Shown piece after piece: positions 16,981 to 25,506 of a DNA stretch of 64,000 nucleotides (positions are counted from its first letter, which is position 1; every line of letters begins with the position of its first letter). Under the pieces are notes generated by a model. It did not search any database, was not told the origin of the DNA, and worked only from the letters and a program-made list of their open reading frames with translations. A program made the position numbers and the translations under genes. The DNA comes from VXNE01 sp963664635 (GTDB taxonomy: Bacteria > Pseudomonadota > Gammaproteobacteria > Pseudomonadales > Azotimanducaceae), in contig OY761542.1 in NCBI GenBank assembly GCA_963664635.1, forward strand, positions 3,906,001 to 3,970,000. The letters run 5' to 3'.

Positions 16981-17041
16981 GCACATACCTGTGCCGTTGA
17001 CACCAACGCCCCTGGTCTGCCGCTACGACCATCGGTTTCCG

Positions 17042-18151
17042 CTAGGGCTCGGCGTCGGGGAGAAACACCTCCGCGAGCCCGATACCGCTCTCACCCGCCA
17101 CGGCGTACAGCAGGAACACGCGCCCATCCTCGACGTACACCGCCGGGTCCCGCAACTGGTTCACGTGGCCGTAGGCCGTGCTGCGCACCGACGGCTCGAG
17201 CGGCGCGTCCGCGCCTTCCCAGTCCCGCTCCGGCCGCAGCACCTCCACCGGCGCGGATTCCCGCCAGGACATCCAGTCGCCGGACACCTCGATCATGCTG
17301 AGCAGGACCCGTTCCGGGATCTGGCCAACCTGCGTCCAGAAGACATGCAGCGTGTCGCCACGCTTCAACAGCGCGGCATGGCGCATGTCGGAGTTGAAGA
17401 GCAGCGGGCCCTCCTCGAAGGCGGTGAACCCGTCCGCGGACCGGTAGAACTGCCCCGGCATGGCCATCGCATAGGTCATGCCCCCGTGGCGGAACGCCCG
17501 CAGGTAGGTCCTGCCGAGGATCTCGGGCCGGGCCTCGAAGCGGATGCCGTCGGTCGATGTCGCCGCACGCGTCACCTGGACGCCCGCACCTTCCAGCCCA
17601 TGGAAGTACATGACGACGGTCCGGGTCTCGTCGTCGACATGCACGTCCGGCGACGCGATGTGCACCGCGGTCATCTCGTGCAGCGCGTCGTGGCCCAGGT
17701 TGCTGTTCTTCAGCCGCGCCTCGGTCGCCGCGAGGAGTTCCGGCGGCACCTCGGGCGGCTCGGTGGGAAAGAGGGAATCCGCGAGCTGCAGGCTGCCGGG
17801 CGGATGCACCTTCCAGGGCCCGGTCAGCGCATCCGCGTAGGCCAGGCGGATGTAGCTACCCTTGTGGTCGGCAAAGTAGAGGTAGTACCGGCCGAGCCGG
17901 TCCTCGACCCAGTCCGGCACGCGGATGAGCGACGGACCCTGGATGTTCTCCCCGATGCTCGGGTGGGTGGATGCATCGACGATGGGCGCATCGAGGAGCC
18001 GTTCCACGCGGACGGCGCCGTCGGTATCGGCAAGGGCCATGGGCGTCACCACCGCAAGGAGGGTCGCCGCGGCGGGCGCGGCGATGGACTTGCGCAAGAG
18101 TTTCGTTGGAACATTCACGCTGACTGACAATCGGACGGAAACCACAAGCAT
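17042..18151 (-). CDS. Secreted five-bladed beta-propeller (GH43/GH130-like)
   Basis: The 369-residue frame has a signal peptide (SIAAPAAATLLAVVTPMALA) followed by repeated propeller-type strands such as GRYYLYFADHKGSYIRLAYA, HVFWTQVGQIPERVLLS and DPAVYVEDGRVFLLYAVAG. These phrases are typical of GH43/GH68/GH130-type propellers acting on extracellular glycans, but catalytic residues cannot be fixed with confidence. The ATG at 18151 overlaps the start of the divergent NIPSNAP gene; a GTG at 18118 would give the same signal peptide without overlap and may be the true start. Confidence 0.75.
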   Translation of the reverse strand: MLVVSVRLSVSVNVPTKLLRKSIAAPAAATLLAVVTPMALADTDGAVRVERLLDAPIVDASTHPSIGENIQGPSLIRVPDWVEDRLGRYYLYFADHKGSYIRLAYADALTGPWKVHPPGSLQLADSLFPTEPPEVPPELLAATEARLKNSNLGHDALHEMTAVHIASPDVHVDDETRTVVMYFHGLEGAGVQVTRAATSTDGIRFEARPEILGRTYLRAFRHGGMTYAMAMPGQFYRSADGFTAFEEGPLLFNSDMRHAALLKRGDTLHVFWTQVGQIPERVLLSMIEVSGDWMSWRESAPVEVLRPERDWEGADAPLEPSVRSTAYGHVNQLRDPAVYVEDGRVFLLYAVAGESGIGLAEVFLPDAEP

Positions 18152-18470
18152 GTTCTACGAGCTTCGCCAGTACAAGATTTTCCCCGGCAAGATGGACGAG
18201 TGGGTCGACTTCATGGAAGGGACCATCATCCCCTTCCAGGTTGCCCGCGGCATGGTCATCACCGCGAGCTTCCGCGGAGAGGAGGACGACTCGGTCTACG
18301 TGTGGATTCGCCGGTTCGCGTCCGAAGACGAGCGGGAGCGCCTCTACGCGGCCGTGTACGCCAGCGACGAGTGGACCAACGAGATCGCCCCCCGGGTCGG
18401 GGAACTGATCGACCGCGACGGCATCAGCGTGCAGCGCATCGTCCCGACGCCCAAGTCCGTCGCGCAATAG
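18150..18470 (+). CDS. NIPSNAP family protein
   Basis: This 106-residue protein begins MFYELRQYKIFPGKMDEWVD, the hallmark of NIPSNAP-fold (ferredoxin-like dimeric alpha+beta barrel) proteins, and continues FMEGTIIPFQ and YVWIRRFASEDERERLY. The function is generally unknown. Its ATG lies within the CATG shared with the divergent propeller gene, so the two transcripts must overlap or the propeller starts further in. It is 4 bp upstream of the MmcQ/YjbR gene, so they form an operon. Confidence 0.85.
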   Translation: MFYELRQYKIFPGKMDEWVDFMEGTIIPFQVARGMVITASFRGEEDDSVYVWIRRFASEDERERLYAAVYASDEWTNEIAPRVGELIDRDGISVQRIVPTPKSVAQ

Positions 18471-18474
18471 GCCG

Positions 18475-19248
18475 ATGGGCAAGGACATCAACGACGCCGT
18501 CCGCGAAGTCTGCCTGTCGTTCCCCGAGAGCGAGGAGAGGCCGTCGCGCGGATCGCCGGACTTCCGGGTGCGGGGCAAGACGTTCGCCACCTACGCCGTC
18601 AATCACCACGGCGACGGACGCATCGCGCTATGGCTGAACGCCCCGGACGGGGCGCAGCGGTTCTATTCGGAAAACGAACCGGATTGCTACTTCGTGCCCC
18701 CCTACGTCGGTCCGAGGGGCTGGCTCGGCGTCGAACTCGACCAGGGGCTCGACTGGCGCACGGTCGCGGCGCGGGTGCGGGAAGCCTACGAGAAGGTCGC
18801 GCCGGCTTCCCTGGCACGGACCATCGGAGAGACGATCGTGATCGAGCCGCCGACGGAGACCGTGCCCGACGTCGACTTCGACCCGCTGCTGGCCCCCCAT
18901 GCAAGGGACCGCCTCGAGGCACTGCGCAGGATCTGCCTGGCGCTGCCGGAGACGAGCGAGGCAAAGCAGTTCGGCACGCCCGCCTTCAAGGCCGGCAAGA
19001 AGACCTTCTGCGGCGCGCACCGGTACGGCGCACGGATGCACATGGAGTTCTGGGTCGGCCGCGACCGCCAGGCGATGCTCACGTTCGACAAGCGCTACTC
19101 GATTCCGCGGTACACGGGCCACAACGGCTGGATCCACCTCGACGTGGAGGAGCGCGTGGACTGGGACGAAGTCCGCGGCCTGGTCCTCGAGAGCTACCGC
19201 CACTTCGCGCTGAAACGCATGCTGAAGGCTCTGCCGGAAACGGCATGA
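18475..19248 (+). CDS. Tandem MmcQ/YjbR-like domain protein
   Basis: The 257-residue protein contains two copies of the MmcQ/YjbR (CyaY-like) fold. The first half has CLSFPESEERPSRGSPDFRV and the second CLALPETSEAKQFGTPAFKA; each is followed by a GKKTF/GKTFAT strand and a closing WDEV/WRTV helix. Single-domain members are about 120 residues, so this is an internal duplication. DNA binding is often proposed for the family but not established. It lies in an operon with NIPSNAP and is followed 58 bp later by the dehydrogenase. Confidence 0.85.
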   Translation: MGKDINDAVREVCLSFPESEERPSRGSPDFRVRGKTFATYAVNHHGDGRIALWLNAPDGAQRFYSENEPDCYFVPPYVGPRGWLGVELDQGLDWRTVAARVREAYEKVAPASLARTIGETIVIEPPTETVPDVDFDPLLAPHARDRLEALRRICLALPETSEAKQFGTPAFKAGKKTFCGAHRYGARMHMEFWVGRDRQAMLTFDKRYSIPRYTGHNGWIHLDVEERVDWDEVRGLVLESYRHFALKRMLKALPETA

Positions 19249-19306
19249 CCGGTACGCCGGAGCCGCTGCCGGGCACACCCCGCAAGTCGAACCGCCAGGA
19301 GGAGAC

Positions 19307-20311
19307 ATGACCTATCGCGTACTGTGGCCACGGGGCTTCGGCCGCAACCACGAAATCGAGATCGAGGCCCTCGGGGAGGGCTGCACCGCCGAATTCCGCC
19401 GCGGCTTCGACGAGGTCACGGACGAACAGTGGAACGAGTGCGACGCGATCGTCGGCGTGTCACCGCCCACCGAGTACCTCCCCCGCCTGCACAAGTGCCG
19501 CATCATGGTGAAGACGGCGGTCGGCTTCGACGACGTGGACCTCGCGGCCTGGGGCGCCGCGGGCATTCCGGTCTGCAACACGCCGGACTACGGCACGCGC
19601 GAAGTGGCGGACCACGCCATCGCGTTGATGATGACGCTCACCAAGAGCATCGCCTTCCATGACGAGAGCCTGCGCGCGGACCCCGTCGGCAACTGGCGTC
19701 CCGCCCTCAATCCCTACGGCCGGCGCCTTTCCGCCTGCACCTTCGGCGTGGTCGGCCTCGGCCGCATCGGCACGACCGCCGCCCTGCGCGCCAAGGCGTT
19801 CGACATGGACGTCGCCTGCTTCGACCCCTACCTGCCGAACGGGATCGAGCTCGCCCTCGGCATCCGCCGCGTGCAGAGCCTGGAAGAGCTGATGGGCGAG
19901 AGCGACATCGTGAGCGTCCACACGCCGCTCAACGACGAGACCCGCAACCTCCTCGACGCGGCGGCCTTCGCAGCCGCCAAGCCGGGCATCATCGTGATCA
20001 ACACGGCGCGCGGTCCGCTTATCGACCTCAACGCCCTGCACGACGCCATGAAGAGCGACATCGTCCTCGCGGCCGGCCTCGACGTACTGCCCGACGAGCC
20101 GGCCAACCTGAACGCCCCGCTCATCGCCGCCTGGCACCGCAACGAGGACTGGATCCGGCACCGGCTCGTGATCACCCCCCACTCGGCCTTCTTCACGCCG
20201 GAGAGCATCCGCGACATCCGGGCGTTCTCGGCGCGGACGGCGGCGCGCTACCTGCGCGGTGGACGGCTGGAGAACTGCGTGAACGGGGAGTTCCTGGTGA
20301 AGCCGCGGTAG
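19307..20311 (+). CDS. D-isomer-specific 2-hydroxyacid dehydrogenase
   Basis: This 334-residue NAD(P)-dependent dehydrogenase has the nucleotide-binding VVGLGRIGTTAALRAKAF, the catalytic Arg in INTARGPLIDL, the Glu region VLPDEPAN and the His in TPHSAFFTPES. It resembles CtBP/phosphoglycerate dehydrogenase-like proteins more than lactate dehydrogenase; the substrate is unknown. Start ATG 19307 has CCAGGAGGAGAC just upstream. The TAG stop (20309-20311) is formed by the first bases of a dispersed GTAGGGG palindrome. Confidence 0.9.
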   Translation: MTYRVLWPRGFGRNHEIEIEALGEGCTAEFRRGFDEVTDEQWNECDAIVGVSPPTEYLPRLHKCRIMVKTAVGFDDVDLAAWGAAGIPVCNTPDYGTREVADHAIALMMTLTKSIAFHDESLRADPVGNWRPALNPYGRRLSACTFGVVGLGRIGTTAALRAKAFDMDVACFDPYLPNGIELALGIRRVQSLEELMGESDIVSVHTPLNDETRNLLDAAAFAAAKPGIIVINTARGPLIDLNALHDAMKSDIVLAAGLDVLPDEPANLNAPLIAAWHRNEDWIRHRLVITPHSAFFTPESIRDIRAFSARTAARYLRGGRLENCVNGEFLVKPR

Positions 20312-20371
20312 GGGCGGGCTTGTCCCGTCCGGTCCTGGACTTACGTAGGGTCGAACCCGGGCCTGTCCCCT
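20308..20371. repeat. Dispersed GC-rich palindrome (GTAGGGG family), copy 1
   Basis: The copy begins GTAGGGGCGGGCTTGTCCCG and contains a GCGGGC-TTGT-style hairpin core, then ACGTAGGGTCGAACCCGGGC and TGTCCCC. The same start occurs at 42216 and 44618 and, in diverged form, at 34073. It overlaps the stop codon of the upstream dehydrogenase and may serve as its terminator. Confidence 0.7.
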
Positions 20372-20416
20372 CCGCCATCGACCATCGAATCCCTATCAGG
20401 GGGTCGATCGTCGCGC

Positions 20417-20845
20417 TCAGCCCACCGCCTTCAGATCCGACCGGTCCACCACCCGCTCCCGCAACTCCGAAGTCGAGAACGCGTGTGGCCGCTTGTTGAA
20501 GTAGCAGCGGTCGAGGGTCTCCTCGCGGCCGGTGAAATCCCGCTCGCGGTATTCCTCACCGAGAATCCGAACATCCCAGTCGAGGCAGCGCAGGATTTCG
20601 AGGACGTGCGCCTCGGTGTCGTAGACGAGGGTTTCGTCGACATGGCGGCACGCCGCGACCTGGATCTGGCGCTCCACGATGCTCTGCACGGGCCGGTTCT
20701 TCTCCGGCCGGTCGATGCTCGGATCGCTCTGGATGCAGACGATCAGGTGATCGCAGACCTGCTTCGCTTCCTCCAGCATCAGGACGTGACCCGCGTGGAA
20801 GAGGTCGAAGGCCCCGAACGTGATGCCCTTCTTCAGCGCTTTCAT
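20417..20845 (-). CDS. Cytidylyltransferase-like nucleotidyltransferase (TagD/RfaE-like)
   Basis: This 142-residue protein carries TFGAFDLFHAGHVLMLEEA, the HxGH nucleotide-binding motif of the cytidylyltransferase superfamily near the N-terminus, and RCYFNKRPHAFSTSELRERV, where the ISSTxxR-type motif appears as AFSTSELR. Members activate glycerol-3-phosphate, ethanolamine-phosphate or sugar phosphates as CDP/ADP derivatives. ATG 20845 is chosen for its GGAG ribosome-binding site and because the fold starts directly after it. It stands alone with no cell-envelope neighbours, so the substrate is open. Confidence 0.85.
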   Translation of the reverse strand: MKALKKGITFGAFDLFHAGHVLMLEEAKQVCDHLIVCIQSDPSIDRPEKNRPVQSIVERQIQVAACRHVDETLVYDTEAHVLEILRCLDWDVRILGEEYRERDFTGREETLDRCYFNKRPHAFSTSELRERVVDRSDLKAVG

Positions 20846-20975
20846 CGAAGTGCTCCGGTCTCCCGTTGCCGCGACGGCCGGCACTCTAGTGGAACACCCG
20901 CTCGGGGGCAAATGGGGGCGGCATGGACCCCCATGGACCCCTAGACTGGTGCGGCAGGCGCGGCGGCGGCGCGCC

Positions 20976-21662
20976 TCAGGGTCCCCCGTGCGCCCGGGGT
21001 CTCATCGCGAACTCCACGCGCCACCCGGAGCGGCGCCACATCAGCCAGGTCAAGAACGGATAAAACGAGATGGCCGATGCGGTGTGCCACTCCGCCACGT
21101 TCTCGAGCCAGTCGTCGTCCTCGAGCGCGAGGAAGTTCTTGACCGCGACGAGGGCCAGGCCCTCCACCAGCACGGCCAGGCAGAGAAACACCTTGATGCG
21201 GACCAGCCGCGTCTCCCCCAGCGCACCCTGGACGCGGTACGCGAGCAGCAGTTGCGCGAGGAACGTGCAGCCGAAGAACACGACCGTGCCGTAGCGGCGC
21301 ATGCTCCGGTGAAAATCGCCGTCCGAGCCGAGGAAGGTCGTGTAGAGGACGAGGAAGAGCGCCCCGATCACGCCCGTCGCAACCGTCGCCCGTTGCCAGT
21401 GCCTCGACGCATCGCCACAACCGCGCAGCCAGTGCCCGCAGAGCGTCCAGTAGACGATCCAGAACGCGGCGGCCGGCAGGATGGCGGCCTTGAAGACGAA
21501 AAAGCCCGCGCCGTGCCGGCCGCCGGCGCTGATGCTCGAACAACCCGTCAGGTAGGGAACGCAGGCCGGGACATGCTCCGCGAGCGCGGATGCCCCGTAC
21601 GACGCGATGGCGCCGAGCCAGCTCAGCACCCAGACGAGGATGGCGACGTGACGCAGGTCCAC
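20976..21662 (-). CDS. Six-helix integral membrane protein (Frag1/DRAM/Sfk1-like)
   Basis: The product is about 228 residues from a GTG at 21662 (DLRHVAILVWVLSWLGAI). Hydrophobic segments can be counted at VAILVWVLSWLGA, FVFKAAILPAAAFWIVYW, VATGVIGALFLVLYTTF, VVFFGCTFLAQLLLAY, KVFLCLAVLVEGLALVAV and ASAISFYPFLTWLMW. The pattern and the EWHTASAISFYPFL motif resemble the Frag1/DRAM/Sfk1 family; function in bacteria is unknown. A longer frame to ATG 21746 adds an unlikely basic N-terminus. Confidence 0.6.
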   Translation of the reverse strand: MDLRHVAILVWVLSWLGAIASYGASALAEHVPACVPYLTGCSSISAGGRHGAGFFVFKAAILPAAAFWIVYWTLCGHWLRGCGDASRHWQRATVATGVIGALFLVLYTTFLGSDGDFHRSMRRYGTVVFFGCTFLAQLLLAYRVQGALGETRLVRIKVFLCLAVLVEGLALVAVKNFLALEDDDWLENVAEWHTASAISFYPFLTWLMWRRSGWRVEFAMRPRAHGGP

Positions 21663-21794
21663 GGCGTGACAATACCCCGCTCGGGAGCGCCGGTACACCG
21701 CGTGGGCGGCGCGCGATGCGGGTGGGTGCCGCAACCGCACCGCCATGCCACGCCCGCGGACCGGACGCCGGCCGGATCGGTGGAGCCGACGGCA

Positions 21795-21824
21795 TTGAGG
21801 GGAGAGGGTCCCGTGACCGATAAT
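21795..21824 (+). promoter_or_regulatory. Probable sigma-70 promoter of tRNA-Ala
   Basis: TTGAGG (21795-21800) and GATAAT (21819-21824) are separated by 18 bp and lie just upstream of the tRNA gene. The GC-rich sequence between the -10 box and the tRNA is typical of stringently controlled stable-RNA promoters. Confidence 0.5.
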
Positions 21825-21835
21825 ACGCGCCTCGT

Positions 21836-21911
21836 GGGGCCGTAGCTCAGCCGGGAGAGCGCGACGTTCGCAATGTCGAGGTCGGGGGTTCGATCCCCCC
21901 CGGCTCCACCA
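21836..21911 (+). tRNA. tRNA-Ala (anticodon CGC)
   Basis: The 76-nt cloverleaf has a 7-bp acceptor stem GGGGCCG/CGGCTCC, D arm GCTC-GAGC, anticodon stem CGACG/TGTCG with loop TTCGCAA (anticodon CGC, reading GCG alanine codons), T arm GGGGG-TTCGATC-CCCCC, discriminator A and encoded CCA. All stems pair, with one G-U in the acceptor and one at the base of the anticodon loop. tRNA 3' ends are common integration sites, but no second copy of this 3' end is seen in the window. Confidence 0.95.
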
Positions 21912-21931
21912 CTCTCAAACAAACCTTTGTC

Positions 21932-22669
21932 TTAGAATAGCCCTTTACCCTCCTCCGGCGGCGCCACCAACGTCCCGTTCCGTGCTCCCCAGCGCTCCGC
22001 GAACTCGCGGAGCCTCGCCACCATCGAAGCGTCCGCATTCAGGACGAAGAAGGTGCGGTTGACCCAGCGCCGCCAGTAGTAGGCGTACACCTCGCCCGGC
22101 AGTTCACGCTGCCAGTACCGGATCTCCGCGCGGTGACCGCCGTGCCGGCTCGTGTTGCGATGGTGCACGATCAGCGCACGACCCGCCCCCAGCGCCGCCG
22201 CCTCGCCGAGCGCCATGGTCTTCGCACTCGCCCTGACCGCGGGACGGAAACGCCGGTCCGGGCAGAGGCCGTCATCCGGGTCGGCGAAAACCAGGTCGCA
22301 CTCCGCCACCGTACCGGATACGCGTTCGAACCACCGCCGCCTCCACGATGCCCGCTGCCGCACCGGAACCTCCGCGATGGCGAGTCCCCAATCCGCGAAC
22401 GCCGCGCCCGGCATCAACCCGGCGGCCTCGATCGCCCCGACGGACTGCCGGCCGGCGCGGACCATCGTGCGCAGCGCGTCGTAGAGATCGCTGTCCAGGG
22501 ACCGCCATTGCCGCGCCCGGTCGAGATAGGCAAGGTGGCGGCGATCTTCCGCCGCATCTTCGTCCGGGTACAGGTACCAGACCACGCCGAGACGCCGGCC
22601 GGGCATGACCGCCCGCAACAGAGCGCACTTGACGAAGTCGCTTATGTCCCCGGCATGGCGGTTCTGCAT
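21932..22669 (-). CDS. Conserved hypothetical protein, RlmJ/methyltransferase-like
   Basis: This 245-residue protein starts MQNRHAGDISDFVKCALLRA, reminiscent of the HAGNFADVLKH start of RlmJ rRNA methyltransferases, and has FADPDDGLCPD at the place where RlmJ has its DPPYE motif, then ALIVHHRNTSRHGGH. The core acidic pair is kept but the canonical DPPY is not, so it is probably a divergent or non-methylating relative. It is read towards the tRNA gene, with a 20-bp gap, and is followed upstream by an AT-richer region and an orphan ParB-like gene, a grouping compatible with accessory DNA. Confidence 0.6.
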   Translation of the reverse strand: MQNRHAGDISDFVKCALLRAVMPGRRLGVVWYLYPDEDAAEDRRHLAYLDRARQWRSLDSDLYDALRTMVRAGRQSVGAIEAAGLMPGAAFADWGLAIAEVPVRQRASWRRRWFERVSGTVAECDLVFADPDDGLCPDRRFRPAVRASAKTMALGEAAALGAGRALIVHHRNTSRHGGHRAEIRYWQRELPGEVYAYYWRRWVNRTFFVLNADASMVARLREFAERWGARNGTLVAPPEEGKGLF

Positions 22670-23105
22670 CGCCCCCGGCCTATCGACAGCGACACTCCTG
22701 ATACCACACGATCCGTCGCTCCGCCCGACCTCTACGGCGGTCAGCGAGCCCCCATCACCATCACTATCGCGTTTACCACAAGTACAGTCAAAGAGAAATC
22801 GAATGTACTAACGCATCAAGTCAATATGACTAACACCCAAACTCCCGAGGTGCTTTCTACCGCTGCACCGCACCACTCCTAAACTCCGGGCTGGCGCGTT
22901 CTTCTCAAGCAGAATCCCGAGCCGGTCCGGTCCGTGTTCCGAACCCGGCTGTAATTTCATGACACCCGGATCGAGTCCCAAGGTTATAGTGGTTATATAC
23001 CTCGGACACGATCGGGATCCGGCGTGACCCCGTGGAGCGCCTCGTTGCCGAGGCATGGGGAGGCCGCAGCGGAGATTCGGGGGCGAAACGGTTGGGAGCG
23101 CAGCG
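22670..23105. other. AT-richer intergenic region before the ParB-like gene
   Basis: About 430 bp lie between divergent genes. The stretch around 22760-22840 is clearly more AT-rich than the surroundings (for example TACAGTCAAAGAGAAATCG), and GGTTATAGTGGTTATATACC near 22983 offers -10-like hexamers for the ParB-like gene. No convincing ORF with a ribosome-binding site is present. The base composition differs from the neighbours, which would fit acquired DNA. Confidence 0.4.
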
Positions 23106-24218
23106 ATGGAGGACAGACGCGGGCGGGACGGCCAGATTGCACCCGAGGCAGTACGGATGGAAGCCTTCGACCCCGCAGTCGTCCGGCCGTGGCAGTTTCA
23201 CAACCGCGCGCGTTCCGGCATGGACGACGGCTCGCTCGATGCACTCGCGAGCTCGATCAAGCGCCATGGACAACAGCAACTCGGGCTCGCGCGCCGGTTA
23301 CCCAAGGGCGACACCCATGCCGCCGAGGTAATCTTCGGCGTACGCCGGCTCGAGGCCTGCCGCCGCGCGGGCGTGGCGTGGCGCGCGGAGGTACGGGAGG
23401 CGTCGTTCTCGAATGCGGAGTGCGCCGCCTCCATGTACGGAGAGAACGCCTGGACGGAAGGCGTTTCGCCGCTCGAGAACGCCGTGCAATGGAAGTCCAT
23501 GCTGGACGCGGGCGTGTTCGCCAATCAGTCCGCCCTGGCGGTCGAGATCGGCTGCCATCGCGGCACCGTATCGCGAGCCGTGCGGACCGTGACGGCCCTG
23601 TTCGCGGAGGAGTGGCTCGGACGGCTGGTGCGCCCGGTGATGCACGAGTTCACGGGGCGGGCGGCCGACCGTCTGGCGGACGCGTATGCGGAAGGTACAC
23701 GCCGCAATGCCGCCCAGCGCCGCGCGGGGCAACTCGAAGCCGGAATGGTGGCTGCCGATCGACTCTACGACGCGCTGTTCCGCGAGCCGCGCACGAGGCT
23801 CCCCCGGGAAGTCGTCTTCGTACGCCGCAGGGGCCGCGCCGGCGGCGGCGTGGTGGCCGCGAAGATGGAGCGCGACGGGACCGGCGGGTTCTCGATCAAC
23901 GTGCGTGCCCACGAACAGTCCGCGGCAGACCTCGCCGAACTGGCCGAGCAGATCGAGATGATGGTGGCCCGCGAGACGGCAACCGCCTCCGCCGCTCGAC
24001 TCGGCCGGCGGCTCGTGGCATCACTGTCGGCCGAGGAGGCACGCGATGCCGACCGTTCCTGGCTCGAAGGCTGTGTCTGGTCGGCCGCTCGCGCCAGCGG
24101 CCTCGAGTGGGACCGGCTGCGCTGCGCCGTGGTCGCGGAAGGGTTGCGCAGGCAACGCGAAGGGTGGGAGTTGGCGGTAGTCCGTGCCGTCGCCAGCACC
24201 GATCCGGATGCCGTCTAG
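23106..24218 (+). CDS. Orphan ParB/RepB-like partition or nuclease-domain protein
   Basis: This 370-residue protein contains a ParB N-terminal-like domain (PWQFHNRARSGMDD, SIKRHGQQQLGLARRL, VIFGVRRLEACRRAGV with the GxRRxxA box), a GENAWTEGVSPLENA segment and a helix-turn-helix-like QSALAVEIGCHRGTVSRAVR, then a long C-terminal half without known motifs. The order matches plasmid RepB/ParB proteins. No ParA and no parS repeat are visible. ATG 23106 follows GGGAG; the longer frame to 23055 lacks a site. It is likely of plasmid or integrative-element origin. Confidence 0.7.
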   Translation: MEDRRGRDGQIAPEAVRMEAFDPAVVRPWQFHNRARSGMDDGSLDALASSIKRHGQQQLGLARRLPKGDTHAAEVIFGVRRLEACRRAGVAWRAEVREASFSNAECAASMYGENAWTEGVSPLENAVQWKSMLDAGVFANQSALAVEIGCHRGTVSRAVRTVTALFAEEWLGRLVRPVMHEFTGRAADRLADAYAEGTRRNAAQRRAGQLEAGMVAADRLYDALFREPRTRLPREVVFVRRRGRAGGGVVAAKMERDGTGGFSINVRAHEQSAADLAELAEQIEMMVARETATASAARLGRRLVASLSAEEARDADRSWLEGCVWSAARASGLEWDRLRCAVVAEGLRRQREGWELAVVRAVASTDPDAV

Positions 24219-24555
24219 ATTCCTTGAGCAGCCTTCGAGTGGACAGATGAGCCAAGTTTACGAACAGCGCCTCCAAGTTGCGGAGCAACTCGATCACGTC
24301 GCCGCCAGGCGCGCCTAGTCCGGATATTGCACCTGACCGCGTGCGCTTGGAACGCAAGTCCTTGTTTGTCGTGCGTGCACGACACCTCGTTTGGCACCAC
24401 GCGACCCACTACCCGGCGACATCCACGGCCCTTTACGAGCCCTCGGAGGAGGGCGTCGTCAAGCAAGCCACGATACAACCGTCAGGACAGTCTTAAAATA
24501 CTGATTTATAGATGTTTTTATTCACAGAATACTACGCCAAGCCCGGGTCGGGCCA
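24219..24555. other. Intergenic region, nothing recognised
   Basis: This is a 337-bp gap after the ParB-like gene, ending in an AT-rich patch (CTTAAAATACTGATTTATAG near 24493). Short open frames exist without ribosome-binding sites or recognisable products. Confidence 0.4.
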
Positions 24556-25425
24556 TCAGCGGCCGACCCGCACCGCCAGGATGTCGCACTTCGCGCCGTG
24601 CAACACGGCATTCGCGGTCGAACCGAGCAGGAGCGAGAATCCGTGGCGACCGTGGGTTCCAACGACCACGAGATCGGCCGACAGCTCCTCCGCGGCGGCG
24701 TGGATCTCCTCCGCCGGGTGGCCGCGGCGCACGAGCCGCTCGCCCTTGATGCCGAAGCTGTCCGCCAACGCATCCACCTGCGCCACCACCTGCTCTTCCG
24801 CCTCGTGTGCAAAGCGGACGGCGGAGTCCCCGTAGGCCGCGATGTCCACGCCCGCGTAGGCGTGTTCGAGGGGCCGGATGACGGAGATGAGCGAAACGCG
24901 CGCGCCGGTAGGCTCGGCGACCTCGAGCGCCCGCTCGATGACCGCCACCGCTTCCACGCTCGAGTCGACCGCGACCAGGACTTCGCGAAACGGTTCCACG
25001 TCCTCCGGCACGTGCACGCAGAGGACGTCGCAGACGGTCCCGTGCAGCACGGCGTTTGCGGTCGAACCGAGGAGCAGCCGCCAGCCGTGACGGCCGTGCG
25101 CGCCCATGACGACCAGGTCTGCATCCTGGTCTTCCGCGTACCGATGAATCTCGTTGGCCGCATGCCCTTCGAGCAGCATGCGGTGCTCGAAGCCGGCCGC
25201 TTCGGACGCGGCCTCAAGGCGTTGCGCCGACTCCCGCATCACCTTGTGGTGCAAGTCGGCGACTCCCGGAACGGCCACTTCGTCACTGAAGTACAGGTAA
25301 CCTTCGTCGACCACATGCACGGCGGTGACCTCGGCCCCGGTGCAGACCTGCCGCGCCCGGGCCAGGACAATCTCCGCCGCGTCGGAAACCACGTCCACCG
25401 CCACGATCACCCGCTTGTAGGACAT
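24556..25425 (-). CDS. Universal stress protein with two UspA domains
   Basis: The 289-residue protein is a tandem duplication of the about 145-residue UspA fold. Each half ends with the ATP-binding loop: GAHGRHGWRLLLGSTANAVL in the first and GTHGRHGFSLLLGSTANAVL in the second (the G-2X-G-9X-G-S/T pattern), so both sites look competent. The halves open with KRVIVAVDVVSDA and REVLVAVDSSVEA. It is cytoplasmic and stress-related by family. It is a lone gene. Confidence 0.92.
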   Translation of the reverse strand: MSYKRVIVAVDVVSDAAEIVLARARQVCTGAEVTAVHVVDEGYLYFSDEVAVPGVADLHHKVMRESAQRLEAASEAAGFEHRMLLEGHAANEIHRYAEDQDADLVVMGAHGRHGWRLLLGSTANAVLHGTVCDVLCVHVPEDVEPFREVLVAVDSSVEAVAVIERALEVAEPTGARVSLISVIRPLEHAYAGVDIAAYGDSAVRFAHEAEEQVVAQVDALADSFGIKGERLVRRGHPAEEIHAAAEELSADLVVVGTHGRHGFSLLLGSTANAVLHGAKCDILAVRVGR

Positions 25426-25506
25426 CGCCCGACCTCCGCTGGCCAGCCTGGATGCCGAAATGATAGCGCCGTTTGGCGGTCGTCGGGCCGGCCCGGGTGG
25501 CCGGTG

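Noticed and set aside
21836..21911. tRNA-Ala 3' end as an attachment site
   Set aside because: No second copy of the tRNA 3' sequence was found in the window, so integration at this site is not supported.
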